DNA from: Phlyctochytrium arcticum
Taxonomy: Eukaryota > Chytridiomycota > Chytridiomycetes > Chytridiales > Chytridiaceae
Reading direction: 5' to 3'
DNA: 64,000 bases
NCBI GenBank assembly: GCA_025602905.1
Contig: JAHLKI010000037.1
Coordinates: 177,430-241,429, forward strand
The translations under genes were made by a program, and so were the position numbers. Shown piece after piece: positions 37,424 to 50,968 of the stretch (positions are counted from its first letter, which is position 1; each line of letters starts with the position of its first letter). The notes beneath the pieces are model-generated. The model worked only from the letters and a program-made list of their open reading frames with translations, made no database searches and was not told the origin of the DNA.

Positions 37424-38365
37424 TCACTCAATGTTTGTGAGAGGTTGGGTATCCCGCAACAAATCGACAATGTCGCTCAGATCCTTCACAACCATGTTAT
37501 CCTCTACCTTATCTACCCCACAGCTTCCTTCCCGATCCACCAAGATGGCTTCCCAACCGGCTGCCTGGGCCCCCTTAAAATCTTTGGCCCAGTCATCCCC
37601 AACATGAACCAACCGCGTCCCGCTGTCAACAGGCCCATACTGTCTTAGAGCGTCGCGAAATATCTCTGGATCCGGTTTTTCATGGCCTACGTTATACGAA
37701 TAAGTTTGCGTCGAGAACTGATCAAGGATGCGAAAGGAGTCGAGGATGGATGTTACGCGCGGATCCGAGTTTGAGATGATACCCAGTTTGATGGATTGGT
37801 AAGGAGGTTGGCAGTCGAATGATGATGAGGGGTCCGTGAGCAGGTGAAGTCGGTCAAAGAGGGGTCTGACATCGGCAAAGAGTGCGTACCCTACGGATGA
37901 AGAAAAGTGGTCGAACAGGGTTGGCGCGAGTTTTGGAGGCAAAGGATGAAGGTGTTTGGGAAAAGTGTTTGTGATTACCTGCAAAATAAATGGAATGTAC
38001 ACAACACAACACATAACGTATATGAGATGCTTGGAAAAATCAAGTAAATACCTTAGTCCACCACTGTTCAGGAGACATCCCAGCTGCCTTTCCATAATTT
38101 GGGAAATGTGTGGCATGACTTTTATAAGCTGTTCATCAAAACCCTCAGAAAAGTCATTGGAATACTTTTGTAAAGAGCCTCCTGCCTTACCCTTCTTGAA
38201 CCATCCACCGACGTCTTTGACCGGTAAATCCTCCACTCCAAATCGCTTGGCAACTTGGAGATATTGCACAGGTATGGGTTCTCGCGGTTGAAACAAAGTA
38301 CCGAATGCATCAAAAGTGAGAAACAAGGAGCGACGATGATGCGGTGCTCTTGTGAATACTCCCAT
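37424..38365 (-). CDS. HAD-superfamily hydrolase, HDHD3-like
   Basis: The model is complement(join(37424..37978,38052..38128,38191..38365)), 268 aa. Introns are 62 bp (donor GTAAGG) and 73 bp. Splicing restores the HDHD3 signature: FKK/AYKSHATHFPNYGKAAGM and PEQWWTK/VITNTF. Without it the frame reads through into non-homologous sequence. HAD motif I is LTFDAFGTLFQP (first D nucleophile), motif II is the SN of LGIISNSDPR, motif III the K of GHEKPDPEIF and motif IV VHVGDDWAKDFKGAQAAGW. The fold is complete and catalytic residues are present, so it is probably an active phosphatase or dehalogenase-like enzyme with unknown substrate. Confidence 0.9.
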   Translation of the reverse strand: MGVFTRAPHHRRSLFLTFDAFGTLFQPREPIPVQYLQVAKRFGVEDLPVKDVGGWFKKGKAGGSLQKYSNDFSEGFDEQLIKVMPHISQIMERQLGCLLNSGGLRYLLDFSKHLIYVMCCVVYIPFILQVITNTFPKHLHPLPPKLAPTLFDHFSSSVGYALFADVRPLFDRLHLLTDPSSSFDCQPPYQSIKLGIISNSDPRVTSILDSFRILDQFSTQTYSYNVGHEKPDPEIFRDALRQYGPVDSGTRLVHVGDDWAKDFKGAQAAGWEAILVDREGSCGVDKVEDNMVVKDLSDIVDLLRDTQPLTNIE

Positions 38366-38401
38366 TAAAGATTTTGGGAAGTGCTATTCCAGTAGTAACA
38401 G

Positions 38402-38968
38402 CTAGTGTTGTCGTTGCTTACTGCGCAATGCCTGACGGTTTGTTTCCTTCACCCGAACTACGAGATGATCGTCGACGCGAAAGAAAGTTGGATTGGACAA
38501 TTGGTGCCAATATCCGCTGAAGGAATATGATATGGTTGCGGCTTTTGTGGTCCAAGGTCCCTCCGTGGTCGTTGGTCGGAGTTGGCAAATGCTCTGTGCT
38601 CTCCATTGTCTCCAACCAAGTTTTGAATACCAACCCAAGGTCGAGATCTATTAGGGTTAACCCTAGTTCCATTGCTCGGCCTGGGAATATCGTTCATCAC
38701 GTCTTGAACGTCTTGGACATCTTTTGGAAAATGTTACAATATCTATTGAATTAGGGAAATCCATACACAACTTTTGACGACAGTTAGTTTGGGGGGGGGG
38801 GGGGGGGGTGAAAAGGTGAAAACGAACAATCCTTTGACATTCGTTGCCGAGAAAAGCAGTCTGCGCAAGCCTTACCACACCACTCCAGGCATCTATTCTT
38901 CCTCTTACTCTTATAGCAGCAAGTCGGGAACACCGTTCATTAAGTAAGTCATTCACTGCTGATGGCAT
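38402..38968 (-). CDS. Possible small multi-exon gene, unrecognised
   Basis: Two plausible coding stretches lie on the minus strand: MPSAVNDLLNERCSRLAAIR (from 38968) and LGLTLIDLDLGLVFKTWLET followed by IIFLQRILAPIVQSNFLSRR (to about 38418). A run of about 18 G (plus strand, near 38791-38808) lies between them, probably inside an intron. No family is recognised and the joining is unsolved. Confidence 0.35.
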
Positions 38969-39190
38969 GCTGCTCTGTGATGATGATGGTAGAGTGGCGA
39001 GAACACAAATAACACTCCTAGCCTGACTGTTTTAGAGTACGTATTCAAGACTTCAAGCATACATAATTTCTATACTATCGATCTCAAGGATCTAACTTCT
39101 AAATCTCCGACCGAGAACTAGACTACCGCGGGTCACGAGTGATATTTTCCTGTTCCTACAAGTTACCTTGAGTAGTTTGTGCAGTTTGTG

Positions 39191-39661
39191 ATGCCCGTCC
39201 CAAAATTGCGCAGAACCCTAACCCTCCTCCTTTGCTCAAGAATCCAGACCCCGACCGACGATACCCTTGACCCCCGTACCGTGTCACTGCCCTTTGGAGA
39301 TGGTGAAATTGGCAGCGCAGCGGCGAGGATTCGATGTATGGATTGCTGCTGCGCTGCCACTGGAGGGAGGAGCACCCCAGACCGGATCAAGATGGCCAGG
39401 GTGGAGTATATGGCGGCCACCTCGGCCATGGGAATTGCCAACACGTGGAACGATGGCCAGACCTTTACAAAGGCTTGGTGCCACTCCTTTCAAAATCTGG
39501 AAAGGCAAGGCCAACCATTCACCGTTGACAACATCCGATGCGAGATGGAGAAGATGAGAGAGCTGGCGCCCAAACTTTTTGTCAATCTGGAAGGAGTGGA
39601 CCTGCCAATTACGTTCCGCCCGACAGCCTCGCTACAACTACCATCACCCACACCCTGTTGA
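39191..39661 (+). CDS. Hypothetical protein, unrecognised
   Basis: A 156-codon plus frame from ATG 39191 with the stretch RIKMARVEYMAATSAMGIAN followed by AWCHSFQNLERQGQPFTVDN, which reads like a helical soluble domain. It may be one exon of a longer gene, since a second frame (39538-39783) overlaps its end. No domain is recognised and the opposite strand is also open, so support is modest. Confidence 0.35.
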   Translation: MPVPKLRRTLTLLLCSRIQTPTDDTLDPRTVSLPFGDGEIGSAAARIRCMDCCCAATGGRSTPDRIKMARVEYMAATSAMGIANTWNDGQTFTKAWCHSFQNLERQGQPFTVDNIRCEMEKMRELAPKLFVNLEGVDLPITFRPTASLQLPSPTPC

Positions 39662-39789
39662 ACATCGCGCATAATGGCTTCGCTCGCGACAAAATGTTTC
39701 ATCTGTGGGAGTACGATTTCATCAACTCCAGCAACATCATGTCAGGGCTATTTTTAAGAGACGGCCGGGACACGAGCATATAATGGGAG

Positions 39790-40807
39790 AATCGAAGTTG
39801 AGGACTTGCGAACGGAACTACTTGCACTCCAATGGCAATGGGACTTGTAGGCCGGTGACAGCAGAACCGTGGCTTCACTGCTAAATAGAATGGATCTGTG
39901 TTACTATAGTCTGATGATGATGGTGATGAAGGGGATCTTCTTTCCTACTTGAAATACATCCATGAAATGACAAAATTTACTGCGATTCAGGATGCCGTGG
40001 ACGCTATTATAGATAGTGAAAGTGAAAGGACCGGTAGTGGTGTCATCTATATCTGTAATATATACGCAATCTTTCAATTGCGCCCAACTTCCACAAGTTG
40101 CATGAACATAGTGCCATGACCGAACCGTACTTCATATGATCCGTCTGGGAAAATTTAATATATTATCAAAAGCACTTAGCCAAAACGAAGCAAGCACCTA
40201 TCGATCACCGTAGGTTTCAGCACCTAACTTCCTCGTAACCCACCTTCGCGTCCGTCGTCTGTATTCGTCGTCAGTGATCTGTATTTGTCGTACCAATATC
40301 AACGATCTTCAGAAATCCTGCCGGGTGCTGCGCAATTTTGGGACGAGCATCACAAACTACTGAAGGTAACTTTTAGGAACAGGAAACTATCAGAAGGGAA
40401 TACCGATGGTGTAAAATGTAACCTTAGGAAGAGGTCAAATACAAGAATGTTTGGTTGAATTGTACTAGCAGAGTAGGCAAATCAGAACAACAAAGCAAAA
40501 CGAGGAAAGGTAGTTATCCTTTCCCCATTCCTGCTCGTTATGAATGCTCGCTCAATTCCTCATCCAAGTAAATAAGCGCCATTTAAAATAACTTAATTCT
40601 CTATGCTCAATACCATTGCTCTTCCCCAATTGTCATCCAAAGATCTCCGAAAACTTAGTCTCAGGTCCCGATTGGAATCATACATGGAAGCAGGCAGCAC
40701 CCCCCAGGTACCACGGCCCGGACAAATGAATAGGCAGTAAAAAAGATGGATGATGATATGATTAAAAAACTTCCAAATAACAAGTTACGTGACAATTACG
40801 AGACAAT
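39790..40807. other. Intergenic region, no gene seen
   Basis: About 1 kb downstream of the succinate dehydrogenase gene. No frame above 60 codons and no repeat or RNA gene that I can recognise. Confidence 0.45.
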
Positions 40808-43066
40808 CTAGTAAACACGCTTCTTGGGAGGGACAGTGGCACACTCGGCTTGGTCCAGAGTCTCGTGGATGACTGGGCGGTACGTGAGCGTTGTCTTTTG
40901 GGTCTTGGCGTCCCAGTGCGACAAGGTGTGCTTCATCCAGTCCTTGTCGTCTCGCTCGGTAAAGTCCTCGCGGGCGTGGGCACCGCGGGATTCCTTACGG
41001 GCCTCGGCAGAATACATGGTTTGGACGGCATTGGCCATCAAGTTTTGCAGTTCCAAAGTTTCGACGAGGTCAGTGTTCCTAGAAAATATAATGTAAGTAA
41101 CCCTAATTTCGCGCGAAGGATATACCACACAAAACATACCAGATCAATCCACGATCAGTCGTCTTGAGGTCGTTCAACTTCTTTGCAACTTGGTCAATCT
41201 TGACAACACCTTCTTCCAGAGACTCTTGAGTTCGGAAGACGGCGGCATCACTTTGCATAACCTTTTGCATTTCCAGACGGACGTTGGCGGTTGGGTTGGC
41301 GCCATTGGCATACCGAAGCTTGTCAAGGTTGGCAATAGTCTCAGCACCGGCGTCCTTGGGAAGCGGCTTGTGTGGGGTACCAGGTGTAAGGGTATCCTTA
41401 ATGTGAAGAGCGCAGGCACGACCAAAGACAACGATATCCAGAAGAGAGTTTGCACCGAGACGGTTGGCACCGTGAACGGATACAGAGGCGGCCTCACCGG
41501 CAGCATAGAGACCTGGAACAACAGAGTCTTTGCCGTCGACATTGTTAATGACCTGGCCTTGGTAGTTTGTTGGAATACCACCCATATTGTAGTGCACAGT
41601 AGGGAGTACGGGGATAGGCTCCTTGGTCACATCGACACCAGCAAAGATGGCGGCGGTTTCAGAGATACCTGGCAACCGCTCCTTCAGAACCTCCTTTGGC
41701 AGATGGCTGAGAGTCAGGTAAATGTGATCCTTCTCGGGTCCAACTCCACGGCCCTCACGGATTTCGACCGTCATGGATCGAGACACGACATCACGGGAGG
41801 CCAAATCACGAGCAGTTGGTGCATATCGGTCCATAAATCGCTCTCCCTCAGAGTTGAGTAGGTAACCTCCTTCACCACGGGATCCCTCAGTAATCAGACA
41901 TCCGGCGCCGTAAATACCAGTGGGGTGGAACTGGACAAACTCCAAATCCTGCAATGGAAGACCAGCTCGTGTGACCATAGCATTACCGTCTCCGGTACAT
42001 GTGTGGGCAGATGTGCACGAGAAGTAGGCACGTCCGTATCCACCAGTAGCCAAAACAGTCTTGTGGGCACGGAATCGGTGAAGGGTTCCGTCTTCCATGC
42101 TAAGAGCAAGAACACCACGGCACTCGCCTAATTTCCGCTGTAAAAAAGTGCTCCAAACTCAAGGAAAAGCAATATTGACGTACCATCTTCCATGATCAAG
42201 TCCAATGCAAAGTACTCGATAAAGTAGGTGGTGTTGTAACGAAGCGACTGTCCGTAGAGCGTGTGCAGAATGGCGTGTCCGGTTCGGTCAGCAACAGCGG
42301 CACATCGATGTGCCTGTCCACCCTGACCGTAGTTCAAACTTTGACCACCAAAGGCACGTTGGTAAATCTTTCCCTCCTCTGTTCGCGAGAATGGCACTCC
42401 GTAATGTTCCAGCTCAATAACAGACTGTGGGGCCTCACGACACATGTAATGAATAGCGTCTTGGTCACCTGTCAAAAACATCCAACATGTCAGATTGGAA
42501 AAGATACATACAATGTCTCGTCAGCAAAATACCCACCAAGCCAATCGGATCCCTTTACAGTGTCGTACATGTGCCATCTCCAATCGTCCTCGGACATGTT
42601 TCCAAGTGCGGCATTGATTCCACCTTGAGCAGCGACAGTGTGGGACCGGGTGGGGAACAATTTGGTGATGCAAGCCGTGTTGAATCCCTCCTTGGCGAGA
42701 CCGAAAGCGGCACGAAGACCAGCACCGCCGGCTCCGACAACAATGGCATCGTAGGTATGATCAATGATGGGGTATGAACTTGAAAGAGGCGTCTACAGAA
42801 CGATAATTTGGTCAATCGTTGATTGAGAGCACGAAGCAGTCGCCTGCACTTACGTCTGCAGTACTTGCTCGCAACGGCTTGCTGCCGGCCAGACGCAAAC
42901 TGGCGGGAGAGCTGTGAAAGTTACGGGCCCATGATCCTCGGGTCTACCAGGGAGAAAGGTTAATGGATCTTGCAAGAGTCGACAGTGGAGATGGCAAGCA
43001 GAGCAGCCATCTCGTCAATAGGCAACGTACCAGGGCGCTCCTTGAAGCAGCGGCAATGCGAAACAT
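40808..43066 (-). CDS. SDHA: Succinate dehydrogenase flavoprotein subunit, mitochondrial
   Basis: The model has six exons: complement(join(40808..41078, 41140..42127, 42184..42468, 42537..42792, 42854..42943, 43031..43066)), 641 aa. Phases agree throughout. Exons 1-2 give a mitochondrial presequence ([25 protein letters not shown]). FAD-binding GAGGAG and the covalent-FAD region (SHTVAAQGG) lie in exon 3. Later come [38 protein letters not shown], the active-site Arg region ([19 protein letters not shown]) and the capping and C-terminal domains ([10 protein letters not shown]). It oxidises succinate to fumarate in complex II and the TCA cycle. The length fits the family (about 640-650 aa). 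The stop is TAG. Confidence 0.97.
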
Positions 43067-43405
43067 GGCGGGTAGCTGGGATCAGCAGCAGCAGCAGCAG
43101 CAACGAGATGAATACGCCGGCGGGACGAGCGGAGTTTGCAACGGTAAAGATTTGTCGCTGCAAAAAGTTGCGATTTCGCTGGATTTCGCCTCGAGGCAAG
43201 ATTCTCCGGCCAATTCCGCGGGTCCATGAGCTGCGCCTGCGCCACGAGGCACAGCCATGCACGATCGGGTGGGATAGTAATTCTTAGATCCATGAGCTCT
43301 ACATATGAGAAATACCCTACAGATGCTATAGATATGTCCTAGATGCTACGGGGGGAGGGCTCTAGATGCATGCACGGTCTTATGGATCAAGTAACCCGGA
43401 GACAT

Positions 43406-44840
43406 CTAACGAAAGTACGTGAGAGCTGCTCCGCGGCTCCCCTCCCATGCCTCATCAAGAGCTTTGACAACGGCCTCGGGCAGCGGGCCCTTTTCGCAGT
43501 CTTCGAGGTTCTGCTTGACGTGGTTGTAAGAGCCGGCACCGATGATGATGCCTAAGATGTACATGTTTGAGACAAGAGTTGTGAGAAGGCTAGATCGCAA
43601 ACAGCATACCGTCGCCCTTGGCTGTGTCCATCTTGGAATGATGAATAAGCCATCGGTGCGCAACCTCTACTGGTGTCAGCTTGTGCGCGGCGCACGAGAC
43701 TTTGATGGTTTCCACAGCGCGAAAGTAGGTCTGCTCGCTCAACCGTGAGTGGTGTTTTTTCAAGGTTTTAGAACAGCTTAGTTTACCTGGTTCCAGTACC
43801 GTTGTCGGTAGCGTTCGCCCATCCCATCAACAGTGTTGAAACGCCCTTCTTTGGGGTCCTGCTCAAACTTGTGGTGACCAGACAAAAGACCTCCAGCAAG
43901 CGGGTTGTACGCGTAAAATCGGATGCCCAAGGACCGCAGGCAGGGGAATAGCTCAACCTATACATATTTGTTCGTGAGTTCAAGATGGAACAGGGAAACA
44001 GGGAAGCGGGTATACCTCGACAGCGCGAGTGATGGCGTTGTACATGCCCTGGTACAATGTGGGCAGGATGTAGCCATTGGTCTTGCAGATATGCCACACC
44101 TTCATGACCTCCCAGGCCGCGAAATTACTCAACGCAAGCTCTCCAAAAGTACCTTCTTCGTACAATTCCTGTACTGCCTTCAGGGTCGTCTCAAAAGGTG
44201 TTGCGTGGTCGGGGGCATGGAGGTAAAAAATTTCTACACGCTTGGTGTTGAGGGCTTTCAGTGACGCCCTGAATTGTTCCTTAAGCTTTGTGGGTTCATG
44301 ATCGCCCGCTTTGAAAGGATATGCCTTGGTAGCCACAATAAACTTTGGCTCCTTGGTCTGGACCTCAAGTTGACCAAGAACCTCTTCTGTATTGCCATCG
44401 CTAGACGATGTGAGCATAGCTGTCTCCTATGTAACCAATCGGGATATACCGTACCAGTACATACGAGCAGTGTCGAGTTCCTTGTGTCCATGTGAATGGA
44501 AGAGGTCCAGAATACGGCGGATTTCCGCGGGATCGCTGACTCGCGCACCGACACCTATACCCACCATCAGCTACCAGTGCTGACCACTCTTCCGCTCCTA
44601 AGGATCATCAGGACATACCGTTGCCGAATGTCATCGTACTTGAGTATAGGATCAGCAAGTGAGATTAAACACACAACTCAGGATCGGAACATACCCCAAG
44701 ATCACCTTTGCTTTGGCCGTGCTCATGTTGACAGATTGCTGGCGGTTGAACGATAAATTGCGAGACGTTACTACGGGGCGAATGACAGGAATCAGTGCTC
44801 CTGCTTGCTTGACAAAAGGTGGTAGTGCTCGTCGAAGCAT
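43406..44840 (-). CDS. Aldo-keto reductase, AKR7 (aflatoxin aldehyde reductase)-like
   Basis: A multi-exon minus-strand gene. Exon 1 from ATG 44840 could give an N-terminal targeting peptide (MLRRALPPFVKQAGALIPVI), with a second Met at MSTAKAKVILG. Splicing across two small introns gives ILG/TMTFGNG/VGARVSDPAE, then HGHKELDTARMY (catalytic D and Y region). Next come FIVATKAYPF (Lys of the tetrad region), VEIFYLHAPDHATPFETTLK (His), YEEGTFGELALSNFAAWEV, YNPLAGGLLSGH-like sequence near 43900 and GIIIGAGSYNHVKQNLEDC (NADPH phosphate site). The order is that of AKR7 enzymes, which reduce dialdehydes and succinic semialdehyde. It ends LTYFR. It is divergent with the next gene across about 500 bp. 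Confidence 0.88.
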
Positions 44841-45341
44841 TCACCAAAGATTGGGGTAAAATGTGTGTGTAGGTCAAAAAGCTGTGAGATGTCAGTTGTG
44901 ACAGGATGAATTGAGTGAATGCACAGCCACTACCCAACGACTTGCGCCGACAATAATACAATGCAGGCGGGATCCTGGTATGGACGGGACCAGACCTTCT
45001 CGCAGACTCTTACCTGCCAAGATACCCAAAGTATGCTCAGAATTTGTCCTTCTGAAGTTGATAATGTCAGCTGTATATCAAGGTTCAGCTCAAGGCCCGC
45101 TCAGGATCCGGCGAGCCTTAGACGCGCGACTAAGCCACTCAGTCAGCGAATCCCCGCTAATAGTAATGCGGCCTATGTTGGGTGGACCCTCAGGGTTGGG
45201 TTAATGTTGACCAAAGTCAAAAGCTGCGAGGCGTTCCCTAGAGTTTGTCGCACATTTCGGTGTTTGGCTGTTGTTTGAAGGATAGCCTACCATCAGTTTT
45301 CCGTCAAAGTCGTTGTTAGCGCCAGGCAAACGCAGCAGCAG

Positions 45342-46907
45342 TTGGCGTTTGAGAGAGATCATTTTTACAGTCCTAGTATGCGCATCCGGGGCGACTCTCG
45401 GACCACCGTCGACCTGCCTAGTCCAAGCACCGAACCCATCAAAGGCGGGGCCTTTGCCCGTCTGGGCAAAAAGGCATCTGTCCAAGCTCTGGGCAGTTCG
45501 CCAGCCGCTACGACCCCCGTCATTGCTGCACCCACCTCCAATCTTGGAACCTTGGAAACTCTGCCCGTGCCCCTTTTGCTCAAAGTGCTTCATGTGTGTG
45601 CTCCCGAGTTGTCCAACGTCCGAAACATTTCGCAAGGGTACCGGGAGTTGGTTGAACGGTACATTGCCCGCAAGACCAAACGGTTCCAGGAGAGTATTGA
45701 GGAGGCAGAGTGCTGGGGTCACAAGGCCCCATCGCTTCCCGATGTGATTCATCTTGATCCGTTGACGCTGGAAAATATTCTGACTGTCCATTATTCGGCA
45801 CGGCTCGCTCCTCCGTCAGGTGGGCCGGAAGGCGACAGCGTCGCAGACGCATCGGAACGAGGGCCGGTCAGCGTCATGGATGAGGAAGAAGATCATTTAC
45901 CCGAAACCGAAGACGAAAACTATCCTCGCAAGCGGCGACCACCTCCCGCCAGACTCATCCGGCGGGACCACATGCGCAGTATCATGTACGGCGCGATGCG
46001 GGAAGCGTTAGACCGCTATGAGCAAGGATGCTGGCCCACCATCAATGTGCTTCGCGACTTTGTGATTCATCATGGGCTACATTACCCCAATGCCACGGGC
46101 TCAAGCTTGGAATTGGATCTCATGTTAAACTTGCAACCACCCATTGTGCCAGATGACCAGTCGGAGCGGGACGTGGCCGATGGCGATCGTATGAGTCTCC
46201 GATCAGTGCGTGTGGGCCCCAAAATTACATTTATGCCCACTTCACCTTCCCAGTCTCAATCTCATGCCTCGGCCGACGCCCTAAACACCTCACCCTTCTC
46301 TTCACAACCGTCCGCACTACTCATCAAGGATCTGCAATGGCTGCGCATCAATTCGGAGTTATACCGCCTGGCCACGCTGCATGGCCACCCATTCAATCTT
46401 CCCCCGCTCTCGGATCTGGACAACCCCCTGCAAACTTTATCGCAGGCTGCGGATTTGGCCATTCGAAGCGGTCGCCCGGATACATTGGTAGCCTGCCTCG
46501 ACGCGTCTCGACTATATGGCTGTCTCTGGTCGACGATCGATAAAGCCCTTCAGGCCGCCCTGTCCGCGCACAGAATCAATCGCGCAGTACCCATGGACGT
46601 GATGGTCGTGCTACTGGATGCCACGTTCAATGACCCATCTGGGCCCTGGACATTCTGTGTCTCGCAACGATCTTGGGGTGGCGATGGATGGATCACCCGG
46701 ACCGAGCCATCCTCTACGCCGCTGACCGAGTATCAACAACAAGAGAGACTAAAGAGCACGGCCCGGGATTTACTGTTGAAAGCTGAAGAATGCACCAAAG
46801 TCTATGGGATTCCCTGGCATCGGCTGTCCGTCAAGGGCGAGTTTGCCGTTGTGCCTGTCCAAGAAGTGGCCAGGGAAGTGCGAAGTCGGGTCAGGATTAT
46901 GACATGA
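45342..46907 (+). CDS. Unrecognised protein with F-box-like N-terminal segment
   Basis: A single-exon gene of 521 codons if the first ATG (45342) is used; MRIRGDSRTTVDL at 45378 is an alternative start. LETLPVPLLLKVLHVCAPELS followed by NVRNISQGYRELVERYIARK is arranged like an F-box (LP..LL..+......L...S..++.L), though the match is loose. An acidic linker (MDEEEDHLPETEDE), a conserved-looking helical part (RRDHMRSIMYGAMREALDRY) and a C-terminal repeat-like helical part (SELYRLATLHGHPFNLPPLS, AADLAIRSGRPDTLVACLDA) follow. No enzyme motifs are seen. High coding quality and clear ends make it a real gene. A ubiquitin-ligase adaptor role is a guess. Confidence 0.7.
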   Translation: MAFERDHFYSPSMRIRGDSRTTVDLPSPSTEPIKGGAFARLGKKASVQALGSSPAATTPVIAAPTSNLGTLETLPVPLLLKVLHVCAPELSNVRNISQGYRELVERYIARKTKRFQESIEEAECWGHKAPSLPDVIHLDPLTLENILTVHYSARLAPPSGGPEGDSVADASERGPVSVMDEEEDHLPETEDENYPRKRRPPPARLIRRDHMRSIMYGAMREALDRYEQGCWPTINVLRDFVIHHGLHYPNATGSSLELDLMLNLQPPIVPDDQSERDVADGDRMSLRSVRVGPKITFMPTSPSQSQSHASADALNTSPFSSQPSALLIKDLQWLRINSELYRLATLHGHPFNLPPLSDLDNPLQTLSQAADLAIRSGRPDTLVACLDASRLYGCLWSTIDKALQAALSAHRINRAVPMDVMVVLLDATFNDPSGPWTFCVSQRSWGGDGWITRTEPSSTPLTEYQQQERLKSTARDLLLKAEECTKVYGIPWHRLSVKGEFAVVPVQEVAREVRSRVRIMT

Positions 46908-47049
46908 AAAGACTCTTGAAAGAGTAATAGTGACAATCCCATTGGCACAGGGATAGATGAAATCCCTTCTTTGTTTCCTTTGTCTTCAAATACAACATGA
47001 TTTTTTATATACATGAGCAAATAAGAGTTTATCAATAAACCACAATTTT

Positions 47050-49406
<2,357 letters not shown>

Positions 49407-49449
49407 GGTTGCAATGTTGTTGTGGGAGAAATGTTTTGGGTGATGTGTA

Positions 49450-49485
49450 ACGCGTTGTGGGACTTGACGCGTTTTTTTGACGCGT
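49450..49485. promoter_or_regulatory. Three MCB-like ACGCGT boxes upstream of KATNAL2
   Basis: ACGCGT at 49450-49455, 49467-49472 and 49480-49485, that is 45-80 bp before the KATNAL2 start codon. The last is part of a TTGACGCGTCAA palindrome (49478-49489 region). Clustered MCB boxes suggest MBF-type G1/S control, which would fit a microtubule-severing protein; this is inference. Confidence 0.5.
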
Positions 49486-49603
49486 CAAGATGGGTTTGGC
49501 AAATTAGCAATTGGATAGTAAAGACATTAATGTATTAATTGATTATGTAGGATTCAGATAATTGCAAGAACAGTAATGGAAATGCAGTCATGGATGTAAA
49601 GGG

Positions 49604-50562
49604 CTATCCTAAAAAGTCGTTGGCCTCGGCCTGTTGAGCCGTCAGGACAGGCTCATCCGTCTTTTTGTTGGTCTTTCCACCACCACCCTTGCCCTTGGAC
49701 CCAGCAGGCGACGGGGGTGCGCTCTTTGCCTCGTCCCTCCGGACACTAGCCTTGACTTGATTCCACAAGACAAAATTGTAGTAATTAACTCCCGCCATGC
49801 CAAACATGGCCAGCCACCAAGTCCAAATGGGTGCCGCCCACCCCTCTCTCCGATCCATGACGAGCCGGTACGAAATGTAAAAGTTGGCGAGCATGCGGGT
49901 GGGTACAAATGTCAGTTTCATCCATGTTGTGGCGGTTTTGTAGAGGGCTAGGTGGGGGACTGGCATGGATGAGATGGAGGAGTTGTAAGTGAGAAGGAGG
50001 AGTTTGCGGGTATGAATAAAAAGGCTGTTGAGTTCAACGAGAAGGGTTAAGACTAGGTAGGGGTACAGAAGGCAGTGATGGAGGCCCGACACGTAGCATG
50101 CTAGGGCCTGGTAGGTACAAAACGTCAGCCAAAGCCATAATCCTTGCATAAAAACACCAAACCCACCACAACATGATGAGCCCAGATTCCGAAATTGCCG
50201 GCATACACGCCATTCAGTGCCATATCAAGGCAATCAGCAATAAAGTAGCCGGTCGAAAAGGCCAATGCAAATCGCGCCTGGTTCAGAGCCTTGGCACCCG
50301 CATGCACACCCTGCAAATCCCCCACCAGTTCCGGATACGTGATGAAGGTCGATATGACCAGGGCCGAGGCAAAGACGGCGTGGATGCCGGAGACGAGGTG
50401 GTTGGCAAACACGTTGCGGCGTTTGACGTCCCATGAGCGCCAGAATGCGTCGAGGAACTTTGGGAGAAAGCGGCCGCGGAGGAGGTAAAAGCAAGAAGTG
50501 AAGGCACCGAGCTGGAGCCAGCCCTGCCGTTGGCATAGGTAGGGGTCCACTATATCTGTCAT
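49604..50562 (-). CDS. TLC-domain (TRAM-LAG1-CLN8) membrane protein
   Basis: The model is complement(join(49604..50107,50167..50562)), 299 aa, from ATG 50562 (MTDIVDPYLCQRQG). The upstream extension has no ATG. The 59-bp intron is phase 0 (GIWAHHVV/ALACYVSGLHHC). Five to seven hydrophobic segments include LGAFTSCFYLLRG, HAVFASALVISTFITYP, FALAFSTGYFIADCLDMALN, YVSGLHHCLLYPYLVLTLLV and WTWWLAMFGMAGVNYYNFVL. The conserved TLC region, with HHVV and the Asn/Ser-Leu-Phe stretch (VELNSLFIHTRKLLLLT), fits TLCD-type proteins acting in ER lipid or membrane homeostasis; ceramide synthase activity is less likely because the Lag1 HH..D motif is not complete. The tail is Lys/Gly-rich. Confidence 0.85.
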
Positions 50563-50968
50563 TGCCTTCGTGACTGTCAAGATTTTGGGGTAACTTTGCT
50601 GGGTTTTAGACTCAAACACTATTGAAGTGAGGCGCCAATCGTCGGAGTTTCGCCACTAATAACGTTGTCGCTAGCTATACTACCCTCCTTTGCTATCCGC
50701 TGCTGGTTCTCCTACGACGAAACCTACAGCTTGAAGACCTTGTATCCGTTGGAAGAATTGCCATCTTGCACAGCGCAGTCTTTATATACCGATTTGCCGT
50801 TTTGAAAGGCGGCGAGAATTCTGCGTTTCCCGCGATACGCCGCCACAGATCGAGCAATAAAAATGTATATTGGGACGGTAAAAAATGTACATATATAATG
50901 GCATAACAAAGTAGAGAGGTCTAGAGATAATGCAGCAATTGTCCGATGAGAAAGTGTCCTCTATGATC

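Noticed and set aside
41190..41861. 223-codon ORF antisense to SDHA
   Set aside because: It is the shadow of a highly conserved exon on the other strand.
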